Shown piece by piece: positions 1-6,759 of a DNA stretch of 27,525 bases. Made by a program: the position numbers and the translations under genes. The notes below the pieces were generated by a model that searched no databases, was not told the DNA's origin, and saw nothing but the letters and a program-made list of their open reading frames with translations. The stretch comes from CAWEHT01 sp963808455. Its GTDB lineage: Bacteria > Chloroflexota > Anaerolineae > CG2-30-64-16. Each line of letters begins with the position of its first letter. Position 1 is the first letter of the stretch. Where the stretch lies: assembly GCA_963808455.1 (NCBI GenBank), contig CAWEHT010000107.1, positions 1 through 27,525 of the forward strand, written 5' to 3'.

Positions 1-688
1 ATGTTGACTTTCGCGCAGCCCGCGCGATGAGGTCCTGGAACTGCTCCTTGGTCAGCCCGGTCCCACCGTGCAGGGCGATCGGGATGGGAATCGTGCTGGT
101 GATGTCGGATACGCGCTGGGCGTCCAGCTTCGGGGTCGTCTTGTAGACCCCGTGGGCGTTGCCGATGGCCGGGGCAAAACAGTCGATCCCGGTGGCGCGC
201 ACAAAATCGAGCGATACTTCGAGGGTCTTGCGGTTCGATTCCTCATCGGAGCCGACACCATCTTCGACGCCCTTGATGGTCTCGATCTCGCCCTCTACGC
301 CGGCGCCGCAGCGGCGAGCTTCGGCAACCACCTCGATCGTCTGGCGGCGGTTCTCCTCGTAGGGCAGCGCCGAGGCATCGAACAGAACGGAGCTCCAGCC
401 TTTTGCCAGGCAGTCGGTGATCAGCGCCCTTTCCGGGCAGTGGTCCAGGTGCAGGCAAACGGGCACCTTGCTGTGCCGCGTCATCTCGATCCACATGCCA
501 TACAGCACGTCGATGCCGATCGACTTCACCGTCTTGACCGAGGTTTGGAGGATCACGGGAGAGTGGGCGTCCTCGGCGGCCGACAGAACGGCCTCCATGG
601 TCAGGTCATTCACGATGTTGAACGCGGGGACACCATACCGTTTGTCAAAAGCGTCCTGCAGGATCTCCTTGAACGACACGACAGGCAT
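1..688 (-). CDS. Class II ketose-bisphosphate aldolase (fructose/tagatose-bisphosphate type), 3' end outside window
   Basis: This cytoplasmic zinc enzyme family cleaves a ketose 1,6-bisphosphate into dihydroxyacetone phosphate and glyceraldehyde 3-phosphate. I read 229 residues before the window edge; family members are about 280-310. The HLDHC motif places Asp82 and His83, the proton-donor and first zinc-ligand positions known from the KbaY/GatY subfamily. Zinc-ligand histidines also fit at His179 (GNAHG) and His207 (ALHGGTG). The start is the ATG at 688, with GAGGAGG just upstream at 694-700. The gene lies 63 bp downstream of a GntR/UTRA regulator on the same strand, which suggests a sugar or amino-sugar operon. 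Sequence alone does not separate fructose from tagatose substrate; the small KbaY-like spacing and the HutC-type regulator lean towards an amino-sugar or galactitol-type route. No frame damage is visible. Confidence 0.9.
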   Translation of the reverse strand, partial: MPVVSFKEILQDAFDKRYGVPAFNIVNDLTMEAVLSAAEDAHSPVILQTSVKTVKSIGIDVLYGMWIEMTRHSKVPVCLHLDHCPERALITDCLAKGWSSVLFDASALPYEENRRQTIEVVAEARRCGAGVEGEIETIKGVEDGVGSDEESNRKTLEVSLDFVRATGIDCFAPAIGNAHGVYKTTPKLDAQRVSDITSTIPIPIALHGGTGLTKEQFQDLIARAARKST

Positions 689-751
689 ACGGCCCTCCTC
701 AGATAAAGCTTGGCTGGCCCCAAGCCTCGGCGGCGGCAAGGCTGGAAGCCA

Positions 752-1479
752 TCAACGGTAGAGAGTAACAGTCAACGCGTATCGGTCGCCTCGATTGTAA
801 CAATAGGCGAACTCGACCGGTGTGCCATCGTCGGCGTAGACGGTCCGTTCCTTGTACAGAATGGGGGCGCCGACTGCGATGCCAAGCACGCTGGCCATTT
901 CCTCGCCGGCCGCGCGCTTTCCACGTGCTGGGTAGCTCGCTTGACGGGATAACCATGAGCTTCGAACAGGTCCCAAAGATGGCGCGCTTCCAGATCCTCC
1001 TGGAGAATGAGGGGAAAGAGCCGATAAGGGATGTGTGCATCGTGGACGGTGACAGGGACACCGTTGGCCAAGCGGAGGGTCTTGACGTGGCCCACCAGCT
1101 CGCCTTCTTGCAGGCCGAGGGCCTTGGACACGTGCAGCTTGGCCGGCAGGATGTCGGCAATGAGGACCTTGACCCGGATGTCGATGCCCTGCGCCCTGGC
1201 CGTCTCGGCGAAGCTGGTGAGGCGCGAGTGATCGCGCTCCATCACCGGCTGGGCGACGAAGGTGCCCACGCCCTGCCTCCGGTACAACAAGCCCTCATCG
1301 ACCAGGTCCGCGATCCCATTGCGGACAGTCATGCGAGTGACGCCAAACCTGGCTGCCAGCTCTTCTTCCGACGGGATCCGCTGACCGGGCGCCAGGGCCT
1401 GCTCCCGGATATCGGCGCGCAAGGCTTCCCGGATCTGTGCATACAGAGGGACGGCATCCGTCCGAGTCACAACCACCAT
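752..1479 (-). CDS. GntR/HutC-family transcriptional regulator with UTRA domain (frameshifted)
   Basis: This is a ligand-responsive DNA-binding repressor. Residues 1-75 form the GntR winged helix (PLYAQIREALRADI, then PSEEELAARFGVTRMTVRNG, then GVGTFV). The rest is a UTRA effector domain with a typical ending, GAPILYKERTVYADDGTPVE followed by FAYCYNRGDRY. The UTRA C-terminus is in another frame: after about position 925 one base seems to be missing, and the second frame runs to a stop at 752. Read in a single frame, the protein would end at 772 with a scrambled tail. HutC-group members usually sense phosphorylated sugars or related metabolites. TCTAGA-centred palindromes lie 28-67 bp upstream, so autoregulation is likely, and the aldolase next downstream is probably in the same operon. 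The ATG at 1479 has only a weak AAGGAA ribosome site. Confidence 0.85.
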
Positions 1480-1506
1480 GGTTAGTGCCAGTTCCTTAGC
1501 TGACCC

Positions 1507-1546
1507 TGTCTAGACAACAGCTGGTCCTCGTCTAGACATCTAGACA
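1507..1546. promoter_or_regulatory. Cluster of GntR-type operators (TCTAGA-centred palindromes)
   Basis: Three palindromic sites sit upstream of the GntR gene: TGTCTAGACA at 1507-1516, GTCTAGAC at 1530-1537 and TCTAGA at 1539-1544, with a possible half site (GTCTAC) at 1549-1554. The first two centres are 22 bp apart, about two helical turns; the second and third are 8 bp apart. The core matches the GGTCTAGACC-type sites known for DasR/NagR-like HutC regulators. Binding by the neighbouring regulator is inferred. Confidence 0.7.
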
Positions 1547-1554
1547 GAGTCTAC

Positions 1555-1791
1555 ATCAAAGGTGGCCGGCTGTCAAGGGGTTTCTCGCGGGGCTCTGTCT
1601 GCTACAATGGGTTGTTCGCGGAACTCTGTGTGCCGCCCGGAAGCGTTTGGGACGGCATCCGCCGGCTGCCGGAGGCCGTCCGGCCTGGGAAGGCGGCCCT
1701 CGGCCCTGGCTGCCGGGCAACGCCCGGTGGGGCGCGGCCTGGAGAGCGCAGTCGGGGCACGGGTTCGTGAGCGGCGTTCTGGAGCCAATGG
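1555..1791 (+). other. Non-coding, highly structured gap; possible small RNA
   Basis: No convincing gene lies between the operator cluster and the dipeptidase stop. An extended -10 box (TGCTACAAT, 1600-1608) points rightwards but lacks a clear -35. The segment after it can fold: GAAC 1621-1624 with GTTC 1776-1779, GCCGC 1632-1636 with GCGGC 1771-1775, an inner hairpin GGACGGC/GCCGTCC (1650-1656 with 1675-1681), and CCGGGC/GCCCGG (1713-1718 with 1722-1727). I did not recognise 6S, SRP, RNase P or tmRNA motifs. GC-rich DNA folds easily, so this is only a candidate. Confidence 0.3.
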
Positions 1792-2943
1792 TCAGCCCGG
1801 CAACACCTCGCCAAAGACGCGAGCCATGTTGCGCCAACAGACTTTTTCGACCTGAGACTCGCTCAGGCCGGCCTCCAGCAGCGCGTCGGCCAGGCCGGGA
1901 TAGCTCTCGACGCCGGTCACGCCTGTAGGCAGCGCCGACACGCCGTCCAGGTCGCCGCCCAGGCCCACGGCATCCTCCCCGCCGACCTGGATGGCATGGA
2001 CCACATGGCGGGCCAACCACGCGCCGTCGCCCGGAGTGACAGACCGCAGCCCCTCGTCGAGGGCCATGCCGATCCGCTGCCTGTCCTCCGCCCCACGGGC
2101 CTCACGCAACGCGTCCCTCTCCGCCTTGAAGAGCGGCCTCGTCGCCGCCTCGTAGCGCGGGTCCAGGTACTCGGGGGCCAGTGTGGCGCCCACCACCCCG
2201 CCGCGCTCGGCCACCGCACGGATCATCTCGTCGGTCAGGTTGCGGGCATGGGGGCAGAGGGCGCGGCAGTTCGAGTGGCTGGCGATGTAGGGGCGCCGGG
2301 CCAGGGCTTGTATCTGCCAGAAGGCATCATCGGAGAGGTGCGAGACGTCGACCATCACGCCGAGCGCTTCGCATTGCTCGACGAGCCGCGCGCCCTCGTC
2401 GGTCAACGGCCCGCCCTCCCCGAGCACTGCGCCTGAGAACGCGTTGTTGCCCCAGGCAGGGATGACGTTTCTGACGCCCAACTGGAAGTAGTGCTCCAGG
2501 TTCTCGGCCCGGCCACCCAGGCAGTCGGCCCCTTCGAGGCCCAACAGAGCGTAGACTGCGCCGCCGGAAGCAGGCGAAGCCACCGAGGGAGCCGTACTCT
2601 TCTCATGTTCCCAGGCTGCTGGCCGCTGTCCCCCATCCCCTGGGTCCGATGTGCCCTGGCCAAAAGCAGCGCGGATATCGGCCGCGGTCAGCGCCAGGCG
2701 CAGCCGGCCGCCCGCCGCGGACACCCAGCCGTGGATCGTCGCCAGGGCATGCTTCGCATGGCCCTCCATGTCGCCGTCCGGTGGCCGGATGCCCTGGGCC
2801 ATGAACACAGCAAACAGTTGGACACAGCTGCCGGCGGCGGCCAGCCGCGGCAGGTCGAGGTGTGCCTTTCCCCCGTTGACGAAGTCGAGGCCGTTGTCCA
2901 GGGTTTTCAGCACGGTGTCACAGTGTGCGTCAAAGAATCTCAC
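1792..2943 (-). CDS. Membrane-dipeptidase-family (renal dipeptidase-like) metallopeptidase, M19
   Basis: M19 enzymes are binuclear zinc dipeptidases that split dipeptides, including those with a D-residue. The product begins RFFDAHCDT, giving the His7-x-Asp9 zinc pair. It continues with the bridging-glutamate region LLGLEG, VDVSHLSD and IASHSN, all typical family motifs. I chose the GTG at 2943, directly before RFFDAHCDT, since further upstream the frame covers the epimerase 3' end and looks unlike protein. This gives 383 residues, somewhat long. The excess is about 33 codons between DIRAAFGQ and YALLGLEG (positions 2560-2655), a stretch rich in Pro, Gly and Ser that most homologues should lack. 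The start overlaps the epimerase stop by 14 bp, so the two are probably translated together. The likely role is hydrolysis of L-Ala-L-Glu made by the epimerase during murein peptide use. Confidence 0.9.
   Translation of the reverse strand: MRFFDAHCDTVLKTLDNGLDFVNGGKAHLDLPRLAAAGSCVQLFAVFMAQGIRPPDGDMEGHAKHALATIHGWVSAAGGRLRLALTAADIRAAFGQGTSDPGDGGQRPAAWEHEKSTAPSVASPASGGAVYALLGLEGADCLGGRAENLEHYFQLGVRNVIPAWGNNAFSGAVLGEGGPLTDEGARLVEQCEALGVMVDVSHLSDDAFWQIQALARRPYIASHSNCRALCPHARNLTDEMIRAVAERGGVVGATLAPEYLDPRYEAATRPLFKAERDALREARGAEDRQRIGMALDEGLRSVTPGDGAWLARHVVHAIQVGGEDAVGLGGDLDGVSALPTGVTGVESYPGLADALLEAGLSESQVEKVCWRNMARVFGEVLPG
2560..2655 (-). repeat. In-frame extra segment inside the dipeptidase
   Basis: About 32 codons interrupt the expected join between DIRAAF and the LLGLEG metal-binding strand. 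The extra DNA, read on the minus strand, is rich in G-runs and includes CCTGGGAACATG, loosely like part of the repeats in the YfhO-like gene. The frame stays open. Boundaries are estimated from family expectation. Confidence 0.4.
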
Positions 2944-3970
2944 GTTGCCCCCGCAGTTCAGCGCCGATTCCCGGCCGGTCCGGCAGTTGCAAGCAGCCGG
3001 ATGTGTCGAAGTGCACGCCCTCGAACGGGTCATTGTCGATCAGCAACGGGGCGTCGAGGTCGAGCCAGTCGGCCAGGCCGGCCAGTTGGGCCGCGGCCGT
3101 CGTCCCCAGCGACGTCTCGATCATACAACCCAACATCACCTTGAGCCCGAGCTGCTTTGCGCGGCGGGCCGCCCGCACGGCGGCAGCGATGCCCCCAATC
3201 TTCTGCAGCTTCAGATTGACGCCCTTCAGGTGCGCTGCGGACACGCGGTCCAGGTCGGCATAGGTTTGGAACGATTCGTCGGCCACCACCGGCAGGTCGG
3301 TGCCGGCCTGCACCAGCGCCAGCCCGTCATAGTCCTGCCTGCCCACGGGCTGCTCGATCAGCTCCACGCCATACGATTCCAGCCGGCGTGCCCAGCGGAC
3401 GGCTTCTTCAGGCACCCACGCGCCGTTGGCATCCACGCGCAGCCGCGCATCGGGCCGCGCCCCGCGGACGGCTGCGAGCCGCGACGCGTCGTCGTTGCTC
3501 CCCAACTTCACCTTTAGCACAGAGAAGGCGGTCGCGGCAGCCGCCTGGCGCGCCATCTCATCGGGCGCCGCGATCGATACGGTAAAAGACGTGGGGAGGT
3601 GAGGGGGGTTGGGCAGCCCGAGCGCCCGATAGAGTGGGATTTGCTGGCGGCGGGCGATCCGGTCGTGCAACGCCATGTCCAGCGCACAGCGTGCGGAGGC
3701 CGGCCCGGCCTCTCCCACCCAGGCTGCCACTTCGTCGGTGAACTCGGGCAAGGGGTCACTGCGTCCGGCCTGGGCGGACCAATAGCCTTCTTTGTCGGCC
3801 TCACGCACACCGTAGTACGGAGGTATGGCCTCCTCGCCCCATCCCTCGTCGCCGGCCAGGCGCAACCAGCACGTCTGCCGGGTCTCGGTCGGGCCGTAAG
3901 ACAGCCCAAACGGCGTGCGCAGCTGCAACGACAGGCGCCGCCACACGAACCGTGGCGCGTGATCAGCCAT
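2930..3970 (-). CDS. Dipeptide (L-Ala-D/L-Glu) epimerase, enolase superfamily
   Basis: This cytoplasmic Mg-dependent enzyme of the muconate-lactonizing/mandelate-racemase group interconverts L-Ala-D-Glu and L-Ala-L-Glu from peptidoglycan turnover. All expected catalytic positions are visible: the KxK pair Lys153/Lys155 (LKVKLG), metal ligands Asp180 (VDANGAW), Glu206 (EQPV) and Asp231 (ADES), and the opposite-face lysine in KLQKIGG (Lys254 or Lys257). The tail GCMIETSLG is typical. The start is the ATG at 3970, preceded by GAGGAGGT; longer in-frame starts upstream lack this site. The product is 346 residues, normal for the family. Overlap with the dipeptidase supports a murein-dipeptide catabolic unit. 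Substrate specificity in this superfamily varies, so another dipeptide is possible. Confidence 0.9.
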   Translation of the reverse strand: MADHAPRFVWRRLSLQLRTPFGLSYGPTETRQTCWLRLAGDEGWGEEAIPPYYGVREADKEGYWSAQAGRSDPLPEFTDEVAAWVGEAGPASARCALDMALHDRIARRQQIPLYRALGLPNPPHLPTSFTVSIAAPDEMARQAAAATAFSVLKVKLGSNDDASRLAAVRGARPDARLRVDANGAWVPEEAVRWARRLESYGVELIEQPVGRQDYDGLALVQAGTDLPVVADESFQTYADLDRVSAAHLKGVNLKLQKIGGIAAAVRAARRAKQLGLKVMLGCMIETSLGTTAAAQLAGLADWLDLDAPLLIDNDPFEGVHFDTSGCLQLPDRPGIGAELRGQREIL

Positions 3971-4132
3971 ACGGACCTCCTCGCCATTCCCATATTGCCC
4001 CGCCGCGGGAGATCTTCGACCGTGGGGTCCCTTTGCCACGCTGACTGAGGATAGCACATAGGCGGGTGGAGAACAAGGGATCGACCGGGCCGCTATGTTA
4101 TGATATGAAGCAGGTCAAGAAAGGATACGCGC

Positions 4133-5105
4133 TTGAAAAAGGCCTCGCCTATCGCCATCTGGGCCGCTCTGGTGGCCGTCTATCTGGTCTGGGGCAGCAC
4201 TTACCTGGGCATGCGCCTTGCGGTGGCGACGATCCCACCCTTTCTGATGGCCGCCTGCCGCTATCTGATAGCCGGCGGGGCTCTCTACGCGCTCCGGCGC
4301 CGGCTCGGCGATCCGCGGCCCTCCCTCCGCGAGTGGCGCAGCGCCGGCATCGCCGGCTGCCTGCTGTTGACGCTGGCCAACGGCGGCGTGGCATGGGCCG
4401 AGCAGCATGTGGCCTCCGGCATGGCGGCGCTGATCGTGGGCAGTGTGCCAGTGTGGCTCGTGGCCTGCGAATGGGCGCTTCCCGCATTCCGGAACCGGGG
4501 CGGGGCAGCCGGCAGACCCGGCGCGCTCGGGCCCCGGCCCGCTGGCTCTGGCCGGCGTCCTCGGTGGGCTGGTGGGGATCGTCGTCCTGATCGGGCCGGG
4601 CCTCACCGGGGTTGGCGCGTCCATCGAGCCAGCCGCCTTGGCCGTGCTGTTGGTAGCCACCATCACGTGGGCCGTCGGCTCGCTCTACAGCCGCGACGCG
4701 GTCCTCCCCGCGTCCCCTTTGATGGGCACTGCGGCAGAGATGCTGGCCGGTGGCGCCGGGCTGCTCGCCCTGGGCGTCTTTTCGGGCGAGTTCAACCAAC
4801 TCCACATCAGCCAGATCAGCACGACCTCGCTGCTCAGCCTGGGCTACCTGGTGATCTTCGGTTCGTGGGTGGGATTCAGCGCCTACGTGTGGCTGCTGCG
4901 CGTGGCGCCCACCTCGTTGGTCGCAACCTATGCTTACGTCAACCCCATCGTGGCCCTTTTCCTCGGCCACCTCATTGTCGCTGAGCCGGTGGGCTACCGC
5001 ACGCTGCTGGCAGCAGCGATCATCATCGGGTCGGTGATGGTAACGAACCTGGGCGCTACCACACGGCACAAGCCCCGAGCGGGCGCAGAGCAAGTGAGCG
5101 GTTGA
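4133..5105 (+). CDS. EamA/DMT-family transporter (frameshifted)
   Basis: This is a ten-helix inner-membrane carrier of the drug/metabolite transporter superfamily, with two EamA repeats. The first repeat shows VYLVWGSTYLGMRLAV and FLMAACRYLIAGG near the N-terminus; the second shows FGSWVGFSAYVWLLR followed by SLVATYAYVNPIVALFLGH, a signature ending of the family. The two halves are in different frames: near 4497-4505, in a G-rich run, one extra base appears to shift the reading frame by +1. The start is a TTG at 4133 with AAAGGA upstream; no ATG fits better. A possible -10 (TATGAT) is at 4099-4104, without a clear -35. It is divergent from the epimerase. The substrate is unknown; amino-acid or peptide-derived metabolite export would fit the neighbours, but that is a guess. 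Confidence 0.87.
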
Positions 5106-5162
5106 GACGCGCCGCGGCAAGCGCCTGGCCGAGCGCGAGCCACGGGCGTTGTTAGGGGCGCA

Positions 5163-5201
5163 GCCCCCGAGCTGGGGGCGTGGGGGCCGGGTGGCCCCCA
5201 C
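5163..5201. terminator. Two adjacent strong hairpins between convergent genes
   Basis: GCCCCC/GGGGGC (5163-5168 with 5174-5179, loop GAGCT) is followed directly by GTGGGGGCC/GGCCCCCAC (5180-5188 with 5193-5201, loop GGGT). They lie 58-96 bp after the EamA stop and downstream of the convergent fmt stop, so they could end transcription from both sides. Neither has a T-run, so a classical intrinsic terminator is not certain. The remaining part of 5106-5314 shows no gene. Confidence 0.55.
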
Positions 5202-5314
5202 CAGAATACGAGAAACAATGCCAGATGAGAGGCGCCTGTGCCCAGGCGCAAACATCCGGGGATTTCACGGCGAGAAGATAGCCGATCACCGTCATGACAG
5301 CAGGCTGGCGGTCG

Positions 5315-6257
5315 CTACGACGGCAGCCTGGTACCGATGAACCCGGATGCTCCACGCAGGAAAGTACCAATCGGCAGCACCCGTTTGCCTGCCAGCTGCA
5401 CTTCATCCAGGCGCAGCACGCCGCCTCCGGCGACTGCCGCGGCCCCGTCCAAGACGGGGATCACCCGGCCCGGCTCCGCCTCTGCGGGCACCTCGACCAC
5501 AAAATCGGCGTGCGCGTGATGCACCTTGAGGAGCTGGCCACGCCAATAGGTATACGCTGAAGGCCACGGGCTGTACGCCCGCACCTGGCGCTCGATGGCC
5601 ACCGCCGGCTGGCTCCAATCGATCTGCCCGGCTTCCTTGGCGATGCGTGGTGCAAACGTGGCCTGGGCGTCGTCCTGCGGCGTGGGCACGAGTTCACCGC
5701 GGCAGGCAGCGCGGCAGAGTAGCGATCAGCAGCCGGGCGCCCAGCGCGGCGAGCTTCGCGGTCAGGCTGCCCGTGGTGTCCTCGGGGTCGATGGGCAGGC
5801 TGGCGCTTGCCAGCACTGGCCCCGTATCGAGGCCGGCTTCGACGCGCATGATGCTGATACCGGTGGCCGCATCGCCGGCCAGGATGGCTGCCGCGATGGG
5901 CGCGGCGCCGCGGTGCCTTGGCAGCAGCGAGCCGTGGATGTTCAGGCAGCCGTCGCTGGGCAGATCGAGGATCGGTTGCGGCAGAAGCAGGCCATACGCG
6001 GCGACCGTAATCACCTCGGGCTGGAGTTCCGCCACCGCAGCCTGCGCCTCGGCGTCACGCAGCGTGCTGAGCTGCAGAATCGGGAGCCCGTTGGCCCACG
6101 CGAGTTGTTTGACAGGGGACTCTTCGACCCGTTGCCCCCTTCCGGCTGGCCGGTCGGGCCGGGTCAGCACGCCGACCACATCGTAGCCTTCGCTCAGCAA
6201 GGCTGCCAGCGCCGGAACGGCAAAGCTCGGTGTCCCCATGAAAACCACGCGTGTCAT
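5315..6257 (-). CDS. fmt: Methionyl-tRNA formyltransferase (frameshifted)
   Basis: Fmt transfers a formyl group from 10-formyltetrahydrofolate to Met-tRNA(fMet) for translation initiation. The N-terminal formyltransferase domain is clear: VVFMGTPSFAVPAL at the start, and Asn106, His108 and Asp144 in CLNIHGSLLPRHRGAAP and RVEAGLDTGP, the exact catalytic numbering known from E. coli. The C-terminal tRNA-binding domain follows in another frame (TPQDDAQATFAPRI, then IERQVRAYSPWPSAYT) and ends at 5315. The switch lies at about 5690-5700 and needs one extra base to be skipped. Fmt is a core housekeeping gene, so a sequence error is more likely than decay. The start at 6257 has GGAG six bases upstream. 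Total length, about 313 residues, is normal. Confidence 0.93.
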
Positions 6258-6301
6258 GTTGAACTCCATTCTGCGGAACGACATCGGGGGCAATTCCAGC
6301 T

Positions 6302-6330
6302 ATCATAGCGCCTTCCGCTGGCGCACACAA
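6302..6330 (-). promoter_or_regulatory. Candidate sigma70 promoter for fmt
   Basis: On the minus strand, TTGTGT (6325-6330) and TATGAT (6302-6307) are separated by 17 bp, placing transcription start about 38 bp before the fmt ATG. It is arranged back to back with the rightward promoter at 6338-6367. Confidence 0.6.
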
Positions 6331-6337
6331 ATCGATG

Positions 6338-6367
6338 TTGACACCCCGGACAGGGATGACCTATACT
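6338..6367 (+). promoter_or_regulatory. Sigma70-type promoter, TTGACA-18-TATACT
   Basis: A perfect -35 (TTGACA, 6338-6343) is followed after 18 bp by TATACT (6362-6367). It drives the small membrane protein and probably the recJ run, and is the best promoter match in the window. Confidence 0.8.
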
Positions 6368-6417
6368 TTTCCCAGGCCACACGACAGGTACCGGACCCAG
6401 CCTATCAGGAGGTCAGC

Positions 6418-6759
6418 ATGAATCAGCCAGAGATCGGCCCACAGGATCAGTCCAGCCTGGACGATCGCCGCTGGGCGCTGCTATCGTACTTGTTCACGCC
6501 CGTGGTCCCCGCCCTGCTCTTGCTGAGGGAAGATATCAGGACGCGGCCCTACGTCAAGGCTCACCTCGCCCAGGCCATGGCTCTGGGCGTTCTGCAGGTC
6601 GCGCTGTTGATCCTGGCGCCCTTCACATTCTGCTTGAGCGCCATCGCTTTCTTGCTGCTGTACTGCGCGCTCATCTACTGGGGGATCATGGCCTACAACG
6701 GCCAGTACAATCGGATCCCGTGGGTGACGGATTATGTCACGAAGATGGGGTGGGCGTGA
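6418..6759 (+). CDS. Small membrane protein, DUF4870/Tic20-like
   Basis: The 113-residue product has a polar N-terminus of about 20 residues, then DRRWALLSYLFTPVVPALLL, an Arg-rich loop (REDIRTRPYVKAHLAQA) and two hydrophobic segments (LGVLQVALLILAPFTFCL, then FLLLYCALIYWGIMAYNG). The pattern, in which a cytoplasmic YVKAHLAQA-like stretch precedes helices, resembles DUF4870 and other Tic20-like small membrane proteins of unknown function. The start ATG has AGGAGGT seven bases upstream and a strong promoter 51 bp before it. The stop overlaps the recJ start as GTGA, so the two are translationally coupled. The family assignment is tentative; a three-helix integral membrane protein is safe. Confidence 0.75.
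   Translation: MNQPEIGPQDQSSLDDRRWALLSYLFTPVVPALLLLREDIRTRPYVKAHLAQAMALGVLQVALLILAPFTFCLSAIAFLLLYCALIYWGIMAYNGQYNRIPWVTDYVTKMGWA

Noticed and set aside
4149..5255. A 368-codon minus-strand frame opposite the EamA gene
   Set aside because: It is antisense to a clear transporter, rich in Arg/Pro, with no recognisable motif.
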